Shown: positions 25,009-35,159, counted from the stretch's first letter. The stretch is 64,000 nucleotides of DNA from an uncultured Clostridia bacterium (GCA_947089135.1 CAMUJF010000012.1:15672-79671); one strand, 5' to 3'. The notes: a model not told the origin generated them from the letters alone. Program-made: numbers and translations.

Positions 25009-27513
25009 ATGAAAGGCAAACGGCTAAGAAGTCTTAGCGGTACGGTGCTTATCATGGTGCTTACCGTTATGCTTGTCCTGATAATCATGCTTATGGCGAC
25101 TTTGACGGTAGTGTCTACCGCAAGTCAGCGTATTTATACCAAGTATGAAGAAAATCAGGCGTACTATTCGGCTCGTTCTGCTCTTGATGTTTTTACGCAG
25201 AATATGTTGTATGACAAGGCGTATTACGCATACACCGACGGTGGAAGTATAAAGACGTTTTCTCACGGCGACGGTGATTCAGCCGATATGAAGCAGGGTC
25301 TTGCCATGCAGCTTGATCTATATAAAATAAAGACAAAAGGTACTACTGACGCTGATGTTCCTAAAAGCTTGGAAAATCTGCTTCAGTCGGAATTCACGGA
25401 TTATATTAATTCAGGCGTTACAGGAAAAGATGAGTATACAGCTAATTTTGGCGTTGTAAAAAACGCTGACGGGACATATGAATCGGTAATAACTTATGAA
25501 GTTGAATATCCAAAGGTGTCAGGACAGGAAACTGCGGGGACTTCTCATGATTACGGCGCTCTTGCGGATAAAAGAAAAGCCAAAATCACGGTAGAAGTGC
25601 TGAGTCGTGAGTATGATATGGGCGACGATGTTCTGACAAGCGACACGACTACTAAGGTAAAGGATAAGATCGCAAGCTTTAACGGAGATAAAACGCAGAT
25701 CGCGACTTTTCTCAGTACGCCTCAAAACTACGAAGATACTATTAAGGCAGTGGCAAACGGAAGCCGTAAAAAAGATAAGATCAAATTAAAGATCACCGCT
25801 GCTACAAAGGTAATGGGCGTTGAGGGAACTGCGGTTCTTATCTGTAATTCTAATGAGCCTCCCGTTAATAACTCCAGCAGAGCTATTACTGCGTTCGGCG
25901 GAACAGGTTCGGATAATATGAGCATTCTCGGCGGTATGTCCACTGAAGGAAAAGTTCAATGGAATTCAAATGACGGCTTTATTTATGGAAGTGTTTATAT
26001 TGAAGATGATTTTGTCGGCGGCAGTAGCGGCGGCGGCCCTAAAATACACCTTAATACCGGAGAAAGTGTATATATTGGCGGCAATCTAACATTAGGAAAT
26101 GATAATAAATTTGAATTCATTAATGAGAGCGGTCTTTCTCCGGATGACGAAAATGCGCCGTTTGTATATGTAAACGGAAAGATATCTACAACATATGGTT
26201 TAAACAGCAGTCCATTTAAGAATATAGATGTAATAGCAGATGAAGTAGAGCTTAATCATAAGTTTGTGCTTGATGCGGGTGCAACCCTATACTGCAAAAA
26301 GTTTACAAGCAACTGTGGAGGTTCCAACTCTGCTTATAACGGCGATATTTACGTTGACGGAGATGTATATATATATAACGATAATGACACAAAAGTTACA
26401 TGGTCTGGTTCTCCTGTTGCTGTTCCTACTGTTGTTCACGGAGGAAGCGGAACGATCCACTTTACCGGAAAAGTTTTCGAGGGATCTACAGGAACAGATG
26501 TAACTGTTGGAGCGACAACGGGTTTTGCAAAGGAAACAACCAGCTTTAAAAGTAATCTTCCGGCTAAAACTGACGTAGTAAAAACCGGAGATATTCCCGA
26601 GGGTAAAGAAAATGCGGTTATTGAGATACAGCTTCCCGACAGAACTGCCAAGAAGCAGCTTGAAACGCATTCTGATAACTACAATCAATATTATAAAAAA
26701 GATTCTGACGGTAAGATTGTGACATCGGGAACTCCTCCGGTTCCTGAAAAAATAAGTGCACAGACCATGGCTGCTATTGATACTATGACTGATAAATCTC
26801 TGCCTTTTACCTCTGGTAACACGGGAATAACCGATAAACTTTCCGTTAAAGCTCCCACGGGTGGAAGTTATTACGGCACTAATTTTGGACACGTGCTTGA
26901 CACGGGCGGTGGAAATGTTAAATGTATCTGGGATTTTGATAATAAAAATATTTATATTAAGGGCGGCGGAACGGTTACGTTGCTTCTGAATTCCAGCTAT
27001 TCCAATGATAATCTTGTATTGGTTGATGATGATACTACGCTTAAAATTGTTGGAGATACATCTTCCGGCGACATTAATTTTGCAAAGCTTGAAGTCTACA
27101 ATCAGTCAACCTATGGTACATACAAAAATCAAGACGCGGGAAAAGGCATTGACAAGCTTAAAGTAGGAAGTATAAACGGAGCGGGAATAAAGGTACCGAA
27201 AATCTACTATTATTTTTCAGGCAGCAATAGTTTTAAGGTACAGAATAACTGCCTGCTTACAGGATATATATACGGACCGGAAACAAAAATAGATTTTGCA
27301 GCTGCTTCATCGGGAGTCCCTACTAAGGGCATTGAGTATAACGGTGCGGCTACGAGCGGTACGCCTGTCTGCATTATCGGTTCAGCATTGGTAAAGGGCG
27401 CGTCACTGCCCAATAATACGGGCGTAGCTTACATCAACCCAGACCTTGACGACGGCGGCGACGCAGGCGATCCTATCCACCAGTGGCAGGCTCACCTTTA
27501 CACAAGAAACTAA
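25009..27513 (+). CDS. Large PilX-like pilus protein
   Basis: 834 residues from ATG 25009 (AAAGGGTGG 6 bp upstream). An N-terminal hydrophobic helix (TVLIMVLTVMLVLIIMLMAT, about 14-33) without the G/FTLIE site precedes a long exported region, as in PilX-type proteins. The middle (about 290-700) is rich in Gly, Asn, Ser and short beta-strand repeats, resembling a beta-helical or bactofilin-like surface domain. It probably caps or decorates the pilus, or acts as a surface adhesin associated with it. It is by far the largest exported protein in the locus. No enzyme motif seen. Confidence 0.72.
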   Translation: MKGKRLRSLSGTVLIMVLTVMLVLIIMLMATLTVVSTASQRIYTKYEENQAYYSARSALDVFTQNMLYDKAYYAYTDGGSIKTFSHGDGDSADMKQGLAMQLDLYKIKTKGTTDADVPKSLENLLQSEFTDYINSGVTGKDEYTANFGVVKNADGTYESVITYEVEYPKVSGQETAGTSHDYGALADKRKAKITVEVLSREYDMGDDVLTSDTTTKVKDKIASFNGDKTQIATFLSTPQNYEDTIKAVANGSRKKDKIKLKITAATKVMGVEGTAVLICNSNEPPVNNSSRAITAFGGTGSDNMSILGGMSTEGKVQWNSNDGFIYGSVYIEDDFVGGSSGGGPKIHLNTGESVYIGGNLTLGNDNKFEFINESGLSPDDENAPFVYVNGKISTTYGLNSSPFKNIDVIADEVELNHKFVLDAGATLYCKKFTSNCGGSNSAYNGDIYVDGDVYIYNDNDTKVTWSGSPVAVPTVVHGGSGTIHFTGKVFEGSTGTDVTVGATTGFAKETTSFKSNLPAKTDVVKTGDIPEGKENAVIEIQLPDRTAKKQLETHSDNYNQYYKKDSDGKIVTSGTPPVPEKISAQTMAAIDTMTDKSLPFTSGNTGITDKLSVKAPTGGSYYGTNFGHVLDTGGGNVKCIWDFDNKNIYIKGGGTVTLLLNSSYSNDNLVLVDDDTTLKIVGDTSSGDINFAKLEVYNQSTYGTYKNQDAGKGIDKLKVGSINGAGIKVPKIYYYFSGSNSFKVQNNCLLTGYIYGPETKIDFAAASSGVPTKGIEYNGAATSGTPVCIIGSALVKGASLPNNTGVAYINPDLDDGGDAGDPIHQWQAHLYTRN

Positions 27514-27526
27514 GGAGGGCGATAAT

Positions 27527-28132
27527 ATGAAAAAACATTTCAAAGGTTTTACGCTTATTGAGTGCCTTATTGCCCTCGCGATTCTTGGTGTCGCTTCGCT
27601 CACGATGGCGCAGATATACGCAGGCGTAGCAAAGCGCAACAGAAACAACCAAATAATGAATACCAGTCTTTCAAATCAGATGTCTTACGTTGAAAGATAT
27701 ACTGCAAGTCAGGCTGTTCCGATCTATTACGGAAAAACGACAAATACCCCCGACCCTGAGGCGAAAAAAACAAGTACTACAAAAAAACCGCCGCATAAGC
27801 AGTCAGTTTCCGCAAATCCCAATTATGTGCAGATAACAAAGGTTAAATCTGTTCCAGCCGGAGCTTCAGATCCGTTGGAATACGATCCTTTGAACGACAA
27901 GTACAAAACTGCGAACAGGGAGAGCGACAGCACTTACAGCTTTCCTGTGGACGTTTACGTTCTTCTGAGCCGCGACAATAACGATGTAAACAGCAGCGGT
28001 AAGGATGCCAGCGGTGCCAGTAAAGATTTCAGCGGTCAGTACGACGACCTGCTTGAGAATCCAGATCCTACTAAGACGTATGAGGACGATATGAACCTAA
28101 GGTACAAATACCTTTTGGGTCATACAAATTAA
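27527..28132 (+). CDS. PilV-like minor prepilin
   Basis: 201 residues from ATG 27527 (GGAGGGCGAT upstream). Starts MKKHFKGFTLIECLIALAIL: a class III signal with cleavage after Gly before Phe and the conserved Glu5, followed by the hydrophobic pilin helix. The rest is polar with a Lys/Thr/Pro-rich segment near 80-95. It should be processed by the prepilin peptidase at 29159 and serve as a minor pilin initiating assembly. Cotranscribed with the next gene (13-bp gap). Confidence 0.82.
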   Translation: MKKHFKGFTLIECLIALAILGVASLTMAQIYAGVAKRNRNNQIMNTSLSNQMSYVERYTASQAVPIYYGKTTNTPDPEAKKTSTTKKPPHKQSVSANPNYVQITKVKSVPAGASDPLEYDPLNDKYKTANRESDSTYSFPVDVYVLLSRDNNDVNSSGKDASGASKDFSGQYDDLLENPDPTKTYEDDMNLRYKYLLGHTN

Positions 28133-28145
28133 GGGAGGGCTTTAT

Positions 28146-29078
28146 ATGAAAAAAATAAAAGGCTTTACCCTTATTGAGCTTATCATTGTTATGGCTATCC
28201 TTGTTATTCTTATGGCCGCCATTATGCAGATGTTCAAGCCGATCAGAGGGACATATGTGGACGCGACACTTTACGAAAACCAACGTTCCGCTCAGAACGG
28301 CATGATACAGTATATTTCCGAATCCGTGCGCTATGCAACTGATTTGGGTATATATACTAAGAATAACACATCTGACGTTACAAAGGCTGTTGACGCGTTT
28401 GCCGACGAGTATATTGCGAAGAACCATATCGTTGATATTCCTGCGGGAGCCGATCCTACAACCGATCCTGCCAAACCGTATAAAACCAACACAAAAGAAG
28501 CTATTCAGCGGTATGCGGAGGTTATTATAATTGATAACGATACTAAATATACTTTTAATAATGTAGCTGGTTGGCAGGGAAGAGTACTCAGACGGAAGTT
28601 TATTGATGAGACGGTAGGATCAGTGACTAAACCTAAAAAAGTGTCCGGCAATGCCGAGGATTACACCAAAACCGAAGAATGCAGAATGGCTTTGGGTGCG
28701 TCGTATTACGGCGACAGAAATTATACTGTGGCAATTAAATGCGGTGACCCTACAAAGCTTGACGCCAGCGGAAATTTAAAAACAGGCGAAACTTGGAAAG
28801 CAGATGACGGTATAGCTATAAGCGTAGCATCGTACAGCAAAATCCAGCGCAGCGGAGCATCAGTTGCAGAAAAGGGTGCATATGTTACAACAGCGGGCGA
28901 GGTAATGTGCAAAAATCTTGCCGGCGCATCTAATCACGGCATTGCAAAAGCAGGCATATTTGATATATCAAAATTTACTGCCAGTTCTTCTACAGGCAGC
29001 GGTACTAAGGTCTATATCGTTTTTCTTAACCCGGGTGAGGACGGTATAGAAGCAGTTCGTGCTGCGTCAGGACAGTAA
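28146..29078 (+). CDS. PilW-like minor prepilin
   Basis: 310 residues. Starts MKKIKGFTLIELIIVMAILV, a standard class III signal with Glu5, and is longer than a major pilin, as PilW/PilJ types are. The C-terminal globular part has no enzymatic motif. With the PilV- and PilX-like proteins it forms the usual minor-pilin set that primes pilus assembly. AGGGAGGG lies 8 bp upstream. Confidence 0.8.
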   Translation: MKKIKGFTLIELIIVMAILVILMAAIMQMFKPIRGTYVDATLYENQRSAQNGMIQYISESVRYATDLGIYTKNNTSDVTKAVDAFADEYIAKNHIVDIPAGADPTTDPAKPYKTNTKEAIQRYAEVIIIDNDTKYTFNNVAGWQGRVLRRKFIDETVGSVTKPKKVSGNAEDYTKTEECRMALGASYYGDRNYTVAIKCGDPTKLDASGNLKTGETWKADDGIAISVASYSKIQRSGASVAEKGAYVTTAGEVMCKNLAGASNHGIAKAGIFDISKFTASSSTGSGTKVYIVFLNPGEDGIEAVRAASGQ

Positions 29079-29099
29079 TAAAAATAGCAATAAAAATTA

Positions 29100-29145
29100 A
29101 GGCGCGTCCCATCATGCCGCCAAAAAGCGGATAAGGAACGCGCCG
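29100..29145 (-). terminator. Terminator of the prepilin peptidase gene
   Basis: GGCGCGTCCC pairs with GGAACGCGCC around a GCCGC/GCGG inner arm. On the minus strand it is followed by TTAATTTTTA. It lies between convergent genes. Confidence 0.6.
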
Positions 29146-29158
29146 TGCGCCGAAGCAT

Positions 29159-30172
29159 TTACATCGGCGGTATCTGCGGTACAGTAAGAAAATTAATGTA
29201 CATATCCATAAGCTCTGTGCCGCAGAACGAGCTTAACGCAAGTCCGGCGGTGAGGAAAGGTCCGAAAGCAAAGGCTTTGACCGACTCGCTGCCGGAGCGT
29301 GACGCTTTTATCTTAAGTACCAAAGCATAAAGTGCGCCAAGCACAATGGCGGCAAATGCGGCGACAACGACGGCTTTCCAGCCGAGCATCAGTCCGCCCG
29401 CAGCCATGAGTATAACGTCTCCCATTCCGAAGCCGTACACAGGACCTGTCTCTTTAATGTCTGCAAGGCGTTTGTCAAGCTCTTTCTGAAGCTTGGGACG
29501 CTCCTTGTCGGTCTCTGACATTTTCTTCAAACGCTTTTTGATCTTTCTTGCGGACTTGCAGTCCTCGCTGATAACAAAGCTGTAAATCATCGGAGTAAGC
29601 ACAAATCCGAAGATAAGAAAAGGAACGCTTACGGAGAACATTCCTATAAGCCCGTCGGAAGCGGAAATATCACAGCCTCTTACGGCTACGGGAAACAGTG
29701 TTGTCAGTATCCTCGTAAGAGCTGCAACGATCGAAAGATATATCAGTACTCCGACTGTCATTTGCTGAGTGTCGTAGTCCTCGAAGCCAATGACAATGAG
29801 CCCGGCAATAAAAAGACACAGCAGAGCCGGATATACAAGTCCGTCGGTGATAACGTCGAACCTTAAAAAGGTCAGTACAAAAAGTATGCCTGTCAGGCTT
29901 TCCACAAGTATGTATCTGCCTGATATCCTTGAACCGCAGGCGCGGCATTTTCCTTTCAGAAACAGCCAGCTGAAAACGGGGATAAGGTCGTACCATTTAA
30001 TAGGCGTGCCGCATGACATACAGTGAGAATTTTTTTTGATAAGCGACTCTCCTGTCGGAAGACGATAAATACAGACATTAAGAAAGCTTCCGATGGCTAT
30101 GCCGAAAAGAAATATCATAACGTATATCCCTATATAGTAACCCGTCAGCCCTTCTTCAAAAGATGTAAACAT
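29159..30172 (-). CDS. pilD: Type 4 prepilin peptidase / N-methyltransferase
   Basis: 337 residues, eight or so membrane segments. The N-terminal methyltransferase domain carries the two CxxC pairs HCMSCG and CRACG (about residues 51-78) that bind zinc. The two catalytic aspartates lie in FEDYD (about 130) and GMGDV (about 250). A charged ~55-residue cytoplasmic insert, including KKRLKKMSETDKERPKLQKE, separates them. It cleaves the prepilins of this locus after Gly and methylates the new N-terminal Phe. It is the only pilus gene on the minus strand, convergent with the minor pilin operon. Start ATG 30172 follows GGAGTA. Confidence 0.9.
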   Translation of the reverse strand: MFTSFEEGLTGYYIGIYVMIFLFGIAIGSFLNVCIYRLPTGESLIKKNSHCMSCGTPIKWYDLIPVFSWLFLKGKCRACGSRISGRYILVESLTGILFVLTFLRFDVITDGLVYPALLCLFIAGLIVIGFEDYDTQQMTVGVLIYLSIVAALTRILTTLFPVAVRGCDISASDGLIGMFSVSVPFLIFGFVLTPMIYSFVISEDCKSARKIKKRLKKMSETDKERPKLQKELDKRLADIKETGPVYGFGMGDVILMAAGGLMLGWKAVVVAAFAAIVLGALYALVLKIKASRSGSESVKAFAFGPFLTAGLALSSFCGTELMDMYINFLTVPQIPPM

Positions 30173-30536
30173 AAGCTGTACTCCTTTACAATAAATTTGA
30201 AAAACCGATAATTATATCTTAACATATATTCCTGCAAATTTCAACCCCCGTGCGGAAACCATTTGCGCTGTGTATGCAGACTTTGGCTTCTTGCTATAGA
30301 CCCATGTTTTCTAAAAGGTGGTTACGTCAGAAGACGTTTTCATATCAATATTTTTATATTTTCAAACCGGATTTTGCCGCGGAAAATCCCACATAAATCC
30401 GTACCGGTAATACGCTTGATGACAGCCGTAAAAGCCTTTGTAAGACAAGGTCTGCGGTTAATAATTGTCTGATGAACGTTATCTGCACCGGCGGACAGAA
30501 TAAAAAACGATCTGCGGAGAAATGAGGCATTTTGCA

Positions 30537-32225
30537 ATGAAAAATATTCCTATTGGTCAGTATATGGTCAACGAGGGCATTATTACAGAAGAACAGCTTC
30601 AGAACGTTCTTGATAAAAAAAAGGAGGAGAACACTCCCGGTAAGTATTTCGGCGACTACGTTATTGAACTTGGGTATGTTACTGATATCCAGTTCGGTCA
30701 GGTTCTTGCAAAGAAGCTAAATGTTCCTTTCATTGACCTTAACGATCCCGAAGTGTCCGTTAATACCGAAGCGGTTAAGAAGATACCTGAAGCGCTTGCA
30801 AAAAAGCATACTATTATCGCAATAAAAATTACAGGAAAAAGGCTTACAGTTGCGACCAACGATCCTGTAAACTTCTATATTTTTGAGGACATCAAGGTAA
30901 CTACAGGCATGGATGTTGTCCCGGTGCTTTCAACAAAAGCCGGGATCGTCAAGGCTATAGGAAAATTTTATTCTACCCAGAACACCTCCTCGCTGCTGGA
31001 AAGCGTTGAAAACCAGTTCGGAGACGACGACGCTTTCGGTGTCGACGAGGAATCGGCGGAGCGTATCGACAGCGCGCCTATTGTTAAGCTGGCGACTACG
31101 ATAGTTGAGAACTCTTTCCGTGCGGACGCGACGGATATCCATATTGAGCCCTTTAAGACGTTTACAAGAATACGTATCCGTGTAAACGGCGACCTTATTG
31201 AGCTGATGAATATTTCCAACGTAGTCCACAATTCGCTAGTTACTCGTCTGAAGATCATAAGCGGTATGAATATCGCCGAAAAGCGTGTCCCTCAGGACGG
31301 CCGTTTCACACAGATAGTTGACGGAACCACTCTTGACGTCCGTGTTTCAAACCTGCCTACGGTAAACGGCGAAAAGGTCGTTATCCGTATCCTGTCAACA
31401 GGCGACGTCGGCGTAAGAAAAATCACCGATCTTGGAATGACAGCCTATAACTACGAAAGATTTGCTTCTATACTTAAAGTTCCGCAGGGAGTTGTTCTTG
31501 TTACGGGACCTACCGGTTCCGGTAAGACAACTACGCTTTACGCTGCATTGGGCGAGATCGCAAAGCCTAACGTAAACGTAATTACCGTTGAGGATCCTGT
31601 GGAAAAAAACATCGAGGGTATCAACCAGTGTCAGGTAAATGCAAAAGCCGGTATGACATTTGCAGCGGCTCTCCGCTCTATCCTTCGTCAGGACCCCGAT
31701 ATCGTTATGATCGGTGAGATGCGTGACCAAGAGACCGCCGAGATCGCTATCCGTGCCGCTATCACGGGTCACTTGGTTCTTTCGACTCTGCATACAAACG
31801 ACGCAGCTTCCACAATTACACGTCTTGTGGATATGGGCGTTGCGCCTTACATGGTTGCTACCTCCCTTATCGGTATCGTTGCCCAGCGACTTGTTAAAAA
31901 GATATGCATGGAATGCCGTACACCGAGGATATCTACCGACGAAGAAGATCGCCTGATGGGTATTTCGGAGCATATAACCATATACGACCATGCAGGCTGT
32001 CCTAAGTGCAACAATACGGGTTATACCGGACGTACCGCTATCCATGAGATACTTCTTTGTACTCCTGAAATGAGTTCGCTTGTCGCAAACGGCGGCAAGG
32101 TGGACGCTATTTCCAAGCTTGCCAGAGAGCAGGGCACAAAGCTTCTTCGCGACAACGTTTCGGAGCTTGTCCAGGAGGGCAGGACTACTATTGACGAACT
32201 TGTAAGAGTTACATACGCCGTCTGA
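30537..32225 (+). CDS. pilB: Pilus extension ATPase PilB
   Basis: 562 residues from ATG 30537 (TGAGG 9 bp upstream; ATG 30522 has too short a spacing). The N-terminal MshEN domain (about 5-150) of this subgroup often binds cyclic di-GMP. The ATPase has Walker A GPTGSGKTTT (about 324-333), Asp box, Walker B DPDIVMIGEMRD and His box. A tetracysteine zinc motif, CMECRTP and CPKCNNTGY, marks it as an extension rather than retraction ATPase. It powers insertion of pilin at the PilC platform. No clear promoter was found in the 360 bp before it. Confidence 0.94.
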   Translation: MKNIPIGQYMVNEGIITEEQLQNVLDKKKEENTPGKYFGDYVIELGYVTDIQFGQVLAKKLNVPFIDLNDPEVSVNTEAVKKIPEALAKKHTIIAIKITGKRLTVATNDPVNFYIFEDIKVTTGMDVVPVLSTKAGIVKAIGKFYSTQNTSSLLESVENQFGDDDAFGVDEESAERIDSAPIVKLATTIVENSFRADATDIHIEPFKTFTRIRIRVNGDLIELMNISNVVHNSLVTRLKIISGMNIAEKRVPQDGRFTQIVDGTTLDVRVSNLPTVNGEKVVIRILSTGDVGVRKITDLGMTAYNYERFASILKVPQGVVLVTGPTGSGKTTTLYAALGEIAKPNVNVITVEDPVEKNIEGINQCQVNAKAGMTFAAALRSILRQDPDIVMIGEMRDQETAEIAIRAAITGHLVLSTLHTNDAASTITRLVDMGVAPYMVATSLIGIVAQRLVKKICMECRTPRISTDEEDRLMGISEHITIYDHAGCPKCNNTGYTGRTAIHEILLCTPEMSSLVANGGKVDAISKLAREQGTKLLRDNVSELVQEGRTTIDELVRVTYAV

Positions 32226-32352
32226 TACCGGGCGGCAGGCTTACCCCGACCGCGCGCATGTACGCATAACCGCTCACGCATTTATGCTGCATGGAAACTA
32301 GAACCTCTGCACGCATAATGCCTGCAAATAATTACCGAAAGGAAGCGTACTA

Positions 32353-33456
32353 ATGGACATCGAAAAAAAACCACAGGAAAAAGTTGTTATCAGCATTGAC
32401 AAAATTCTCGACGAGGCAAGAGTCCTCGGCTGCTCGGACGTTCACTTCACTACGAAGATATCGCCCGTAGTAAGGCTTCACGGCTCGCTTCGCAAGCTCA
32501 GCTCCTATCCAGAAATGACAGAGGCCGCTATTATGAAGATATGCGAGCAGATGACGGGCGGACGTAACCTGGAAAACATCAAGAACAAGGTTGACGCCGA
32601 CTTTTCCTATGTTACCAGACGGGGTTACCGCCACAGAGTAAACGTTTATCATCAGCGCGGAAACACAGCTATCGCTATCCGTTTGCTGAGAAACGATATT
32701 CCTACTTTTGAGGATCTTGATCTTCCGCCTATTCTCGGCGAGTTCTCCCTCAGACCGAGAGGTCTTATACTTGTAACGGGACCTACAGGTTCGGGTAAAT
32801 CCACTACTCTTGCGGCTATGATCGACTATGTTAACGTAAATCGTTCCGCTCATATCATTACCGTTGAGGATCCTATCGAGTATGTTCACGAGCACAAGCG
32901 CTGCATGATAAATCAGAGAGAGGTCGGCGATGATGTAGAATCTTTCGCCATGTCTCTGAGAGCGGCTCTCCGTGAAGACCCCGATGTTATACTCGTGGGA
33001 GAGATGCGTGACTTCGAGACTATCAACGCGGCTGTAACCGCAGCCGAAACGGGACACCTTGTAATGTCTACTCTGCATACTACCTGTGCGTCCGATACTA
33101 TTAACCGTATCATAGACGTTTTCCCCTCTCATCAGCAGTCTCAGATACGTACGCAGCTTGCTACGGTTCTGGTCGGGATCATCGCTCAGACTCTTATCCC
33201 AAAGGCCGACGGAACGGGACGTATTGCAGCTCTTGAAATACTGAACGCTACCGACGCAATCAAGGCGATGATTCGGGATAATAAGGTACACCTTATCCAG
33301 ACGGCTATCCAGACCGGTAAAAAAGAGGGCATGGTATGCCTCGATCAGGAACTTGCACGTCTTGTCAAGGAGGGTGTTATCACTGAAATGCACGCCCGTG
33401 AAAAGTCCCTTGACATTAACGAGTTGGAGCGCTATCTTAAGGCTTCCACAAGGTAA
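32353..33456 (+). CDS. pilT: Pilus retraction ATPase PilT
   Basis: 367 residues. Walker A GPTGSGKSTT (143-152), Asp box, Walker B REDPDVILVGEMRD and the C-terminal AIRLLRN-type and LDQELARLV elements match PilT. It lacks the MshEN and zinc modules of PilB. It depolymerises the pilus, so this system should support retraction (twitching, DNA uptake or pulling on fibres). It lies 127 bp after pilB; the gap holds no clear promoter or terminator, so they are probably cotranscribed. Confidence 0.94.
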   Translation: MDIEKKPQEKVVISIDKILDEARVLGCSDVHFTTKISPVVRLHGSLRKLSSYPEMTEAAIMKICEQMTGGRNLENIKNKVDADFSYVTRRGYRHRVNVYHQRGNTAIAIRLLRNDIPTFEDLDLPPILGEFSLRPRGLILVTGPTGSGKSTTLAAMIDYVNVNRSAHIITVEDPIEYVHEHKRCMINQREVGDDVESFAMSLRAALREDPDVILVGEMRDFETINAAVTAAETGHLVMSTLHTTCASDTINRIIDVFPSHQQSQIRTQLATVLVGIIAQTLIPKADGTGRIAALEILNATDAIKAMIRDNKVHLIQTAIQTGKKEGMVCLDQELARLVKEGVITEMHAREKSLDINELERYLKASTR

Positions 33457-33593
33457 TGTGGCTAAAATATGCATATAAATGTTGAAAGCAATTATGCATA
33501 TTAACAAAATTCGTTGCTTTGTACATATTTTGGTTAAGAATTTGACTGATTTGACAAATTCACAAAATCAGAGGGAAAAATATCATTTTTCTA

Positions 33594-33622
33594 TTGACAA
33601 ATCGCTGTATACATTATATAAT
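33594..33622 (+). promoter_or_regulatory. Consensus promoter of the pilin genes
   Basis: TTGACA (33594-33599), 17-bp spacer, TATAAT (33617-33622). It gives the prepilin and major pilin genes a strong transcript of their own, separate from the assembly genes. Confidence 0.85.
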
Positions 33623-33672
33623 AACAATAGTAAGGAACAACCATTAATGTATATGGCTGATACTTATGGGAG

Positions 33673-34440
33673 GTGGGTCCAACGGACAGTGTAAAATTTG
33701 ACAAAAAGCTCCGCGGCTTTACCTTAATTGAACTGATTATTGTTATGGCTATTATTGCAATTTTGGCAGGTATGTTGTCAATTGCTATTGGCGGATTTCA
33801 GCGTGATGCAAGGATTGAGGCAGCTAACAACGACGCACAAATGGCATATACGGGGTTTCAGAATATTCTCTTGAGGTGTGAAATAAACCAAGATATAGAT
33901 TTGTTTAATGTAAGAAAAATTTTTACTCCGACTTCAACCGACAAACCTACATATTGCGTTGTTGCCTTTGAGATGGACAACGGAACGGTTGCCGGAGAAA
34001 ATTATGTTTTGACAACCATGTATAATGCTGCTGCTGATACGGCGGATTCAAACAAGGTCGTTCGTGGCAGCGGAACAGGCGTATCCGATGAGGAAAAGAA
34101 AGCTTATAAGAAATTTGAAACATTTGTTAAATCAAATTTCGGTCAGGATTTTACCGGAGCAATGGCTTTCTTTGTTGATCTTGAGGACTATCTTGTGGAT
34201 TCCGCTGTATACTGTGAAACAGCTTCCGGGCTTACAACATCAATAAATTCAGCTTTAGATCCAGTTCTTGCTAATCAATACATGAAGTCAATGGTATATG
34301 AGTCAGACGACAATTCAAAAGGAAAAGTTTTTACTACTTTTTATGACATTGCCGCTCAAAAAACTATGTATAAGAAAAACGGAATTGTTTGCGGCGCGTA
34401 TCCTTTGGTTACCGACACTGCAGGTTCCACCGGAAGTTAA
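33673..34440 (+). CDS. Type IV prepilin
   Basis: 255 residues. Class III signal KLRGFTLIELIIVMAIIAIL with cleavage at G/F and Glu5, followed by an acidic, Thr/Asn-rich globular domain. The start is uncertain: the strong GGGAGGTGG overlaps the GTG at 33673 and would suit a start at about 33682, where only ACG is in frame, so translation may be non-canonical. More AT-rich than the assembly genes. A pilin of intermediate size, possibly a second structural or tip pilin. Confidence 0.78.
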   Translation: MGPTDSVKFDKKLRGFTLIELIIVMAIIAILAGMLSIAIGGFQRDARIEAANNDAQMAYTGFQNILLRCEINQDIDLFNVRKIFTPTSTDKPTYCVVAFEMDNGTVAGENYVLTTMYNAAADTADSNKVVRGSGTGVSDEEKKAYKKFETFVKSNFGQDFTGAMAFFVDLEDYLVDSAVYCETASGLTTSINSALDPVLANQYMKSMVYESDDNSKGKVFTTFYDIAAQKTMYKKNGIVCGAYPLVTDTAGSTGS

Positions 34441-34527
34441 AGCTAATGGCTTGTATGTTTTGGAAATGCGCTCTTTGAGAGCATTTTAATAAAAAATATT
34501 TTAAATTTTAAGAAGGAGGAATTTCCT

Positions 34528-35064
34528 ATGAGAAATTCAAAGGTTAAGGGCTTCACACTTATTGAGCTCATCGTTGTAATCGCTATCATCGGTATTCTTG
34601 CTGCTATTCTCGTACCTTCCATGCTTGGTTACGTTAGAAACGCAAGAATCTCTTCCGCAAATGCAGGTGCTAAGCAGATTCATACTGCTGTTTCCTCTGC
34701 ACTCACACAGCTCGGTATCTCTAACTGGGATTTCGGCGAAGAGGCAAAAACTAAGGAAGCTAACATCACGCTTACTGGATTGACTGTTGCTTGGTCTGGT
34801 GTTACTAAAACACCTAGTGATAGTGCATTGGATCTTGGTGCATACCTTGGCGAATCTTTTACCGATTATGGTATAGCTGTATTTAATAAGGAAACTTATA
34901 GTGTTTACCATGCTGGTTATGCTACAACTTCTTCTGGACAGTCAAAGATTAATGAGCTTACTACGGAAGCGAAAATGGCAGCAGTTACTGAGAGCAAGCA
35001 GAAGCAAGATGCTAAGGACGGTGCAATTTACGGTATTTACCCTGCTCCTAAGGTAGGTTCGTGA
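34528..35064 (+). CDS. pilA: Major type IV pilin
   Basis: 178 residues, the best candidate for the main pilus subunit. MRNSKVKGFTLIELIVVIAI is a textbook class III signal; the helix runs to about residue 50, then a globular domain rich in Ser, Ala and Thr. AAGGAGGAA lies 6 bp upstream, the strongest ribosome site in the locus. A terminator follows. Ruminococcus species have type IV pilins linked to cellulose adhesion, so a role in attachment to plant fibre is possible; that is inference from the likely lineage. Confidence 0.88.
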   Translation: MRNSKVKGFTLIELIVVIAIIGILAAILVPSMLGYVRNARISSANAGAKQIHTAVSSALTQLGISNWDFGEEAKTKEANITLTGLTVAWSGVTKTPSDSALDLGAYLGESFTDYGIAVFNKETYSVYHAGYATTSSGQSKINELTTEAKMAAVTESKQKQDAKDGAIYGIYPAPKVGS

Positions 35065-35113
35065 TTTGAACACTGTGTGTTTGAATAATTGTAAAGCTAA
35101 TATTTAGTCAAAT

Positions 35114-35146
35114 AAAGCGGCGATTGGAAACTTTCGCCGCTTTTCT
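35114..35146 (+). terminator. Terminator after the major pilin gene
   Basis: AAAGCGGCGA (35114-35123) pairs with TCGCCGCTTT (35134-35143), followed by TCTT. The stem ends 14 bp before the C39 peptidase gene, which would then depend on readthrough. Confidence 0.7.
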
Positions 35147-35159
35147 TGTGAGGTATATG

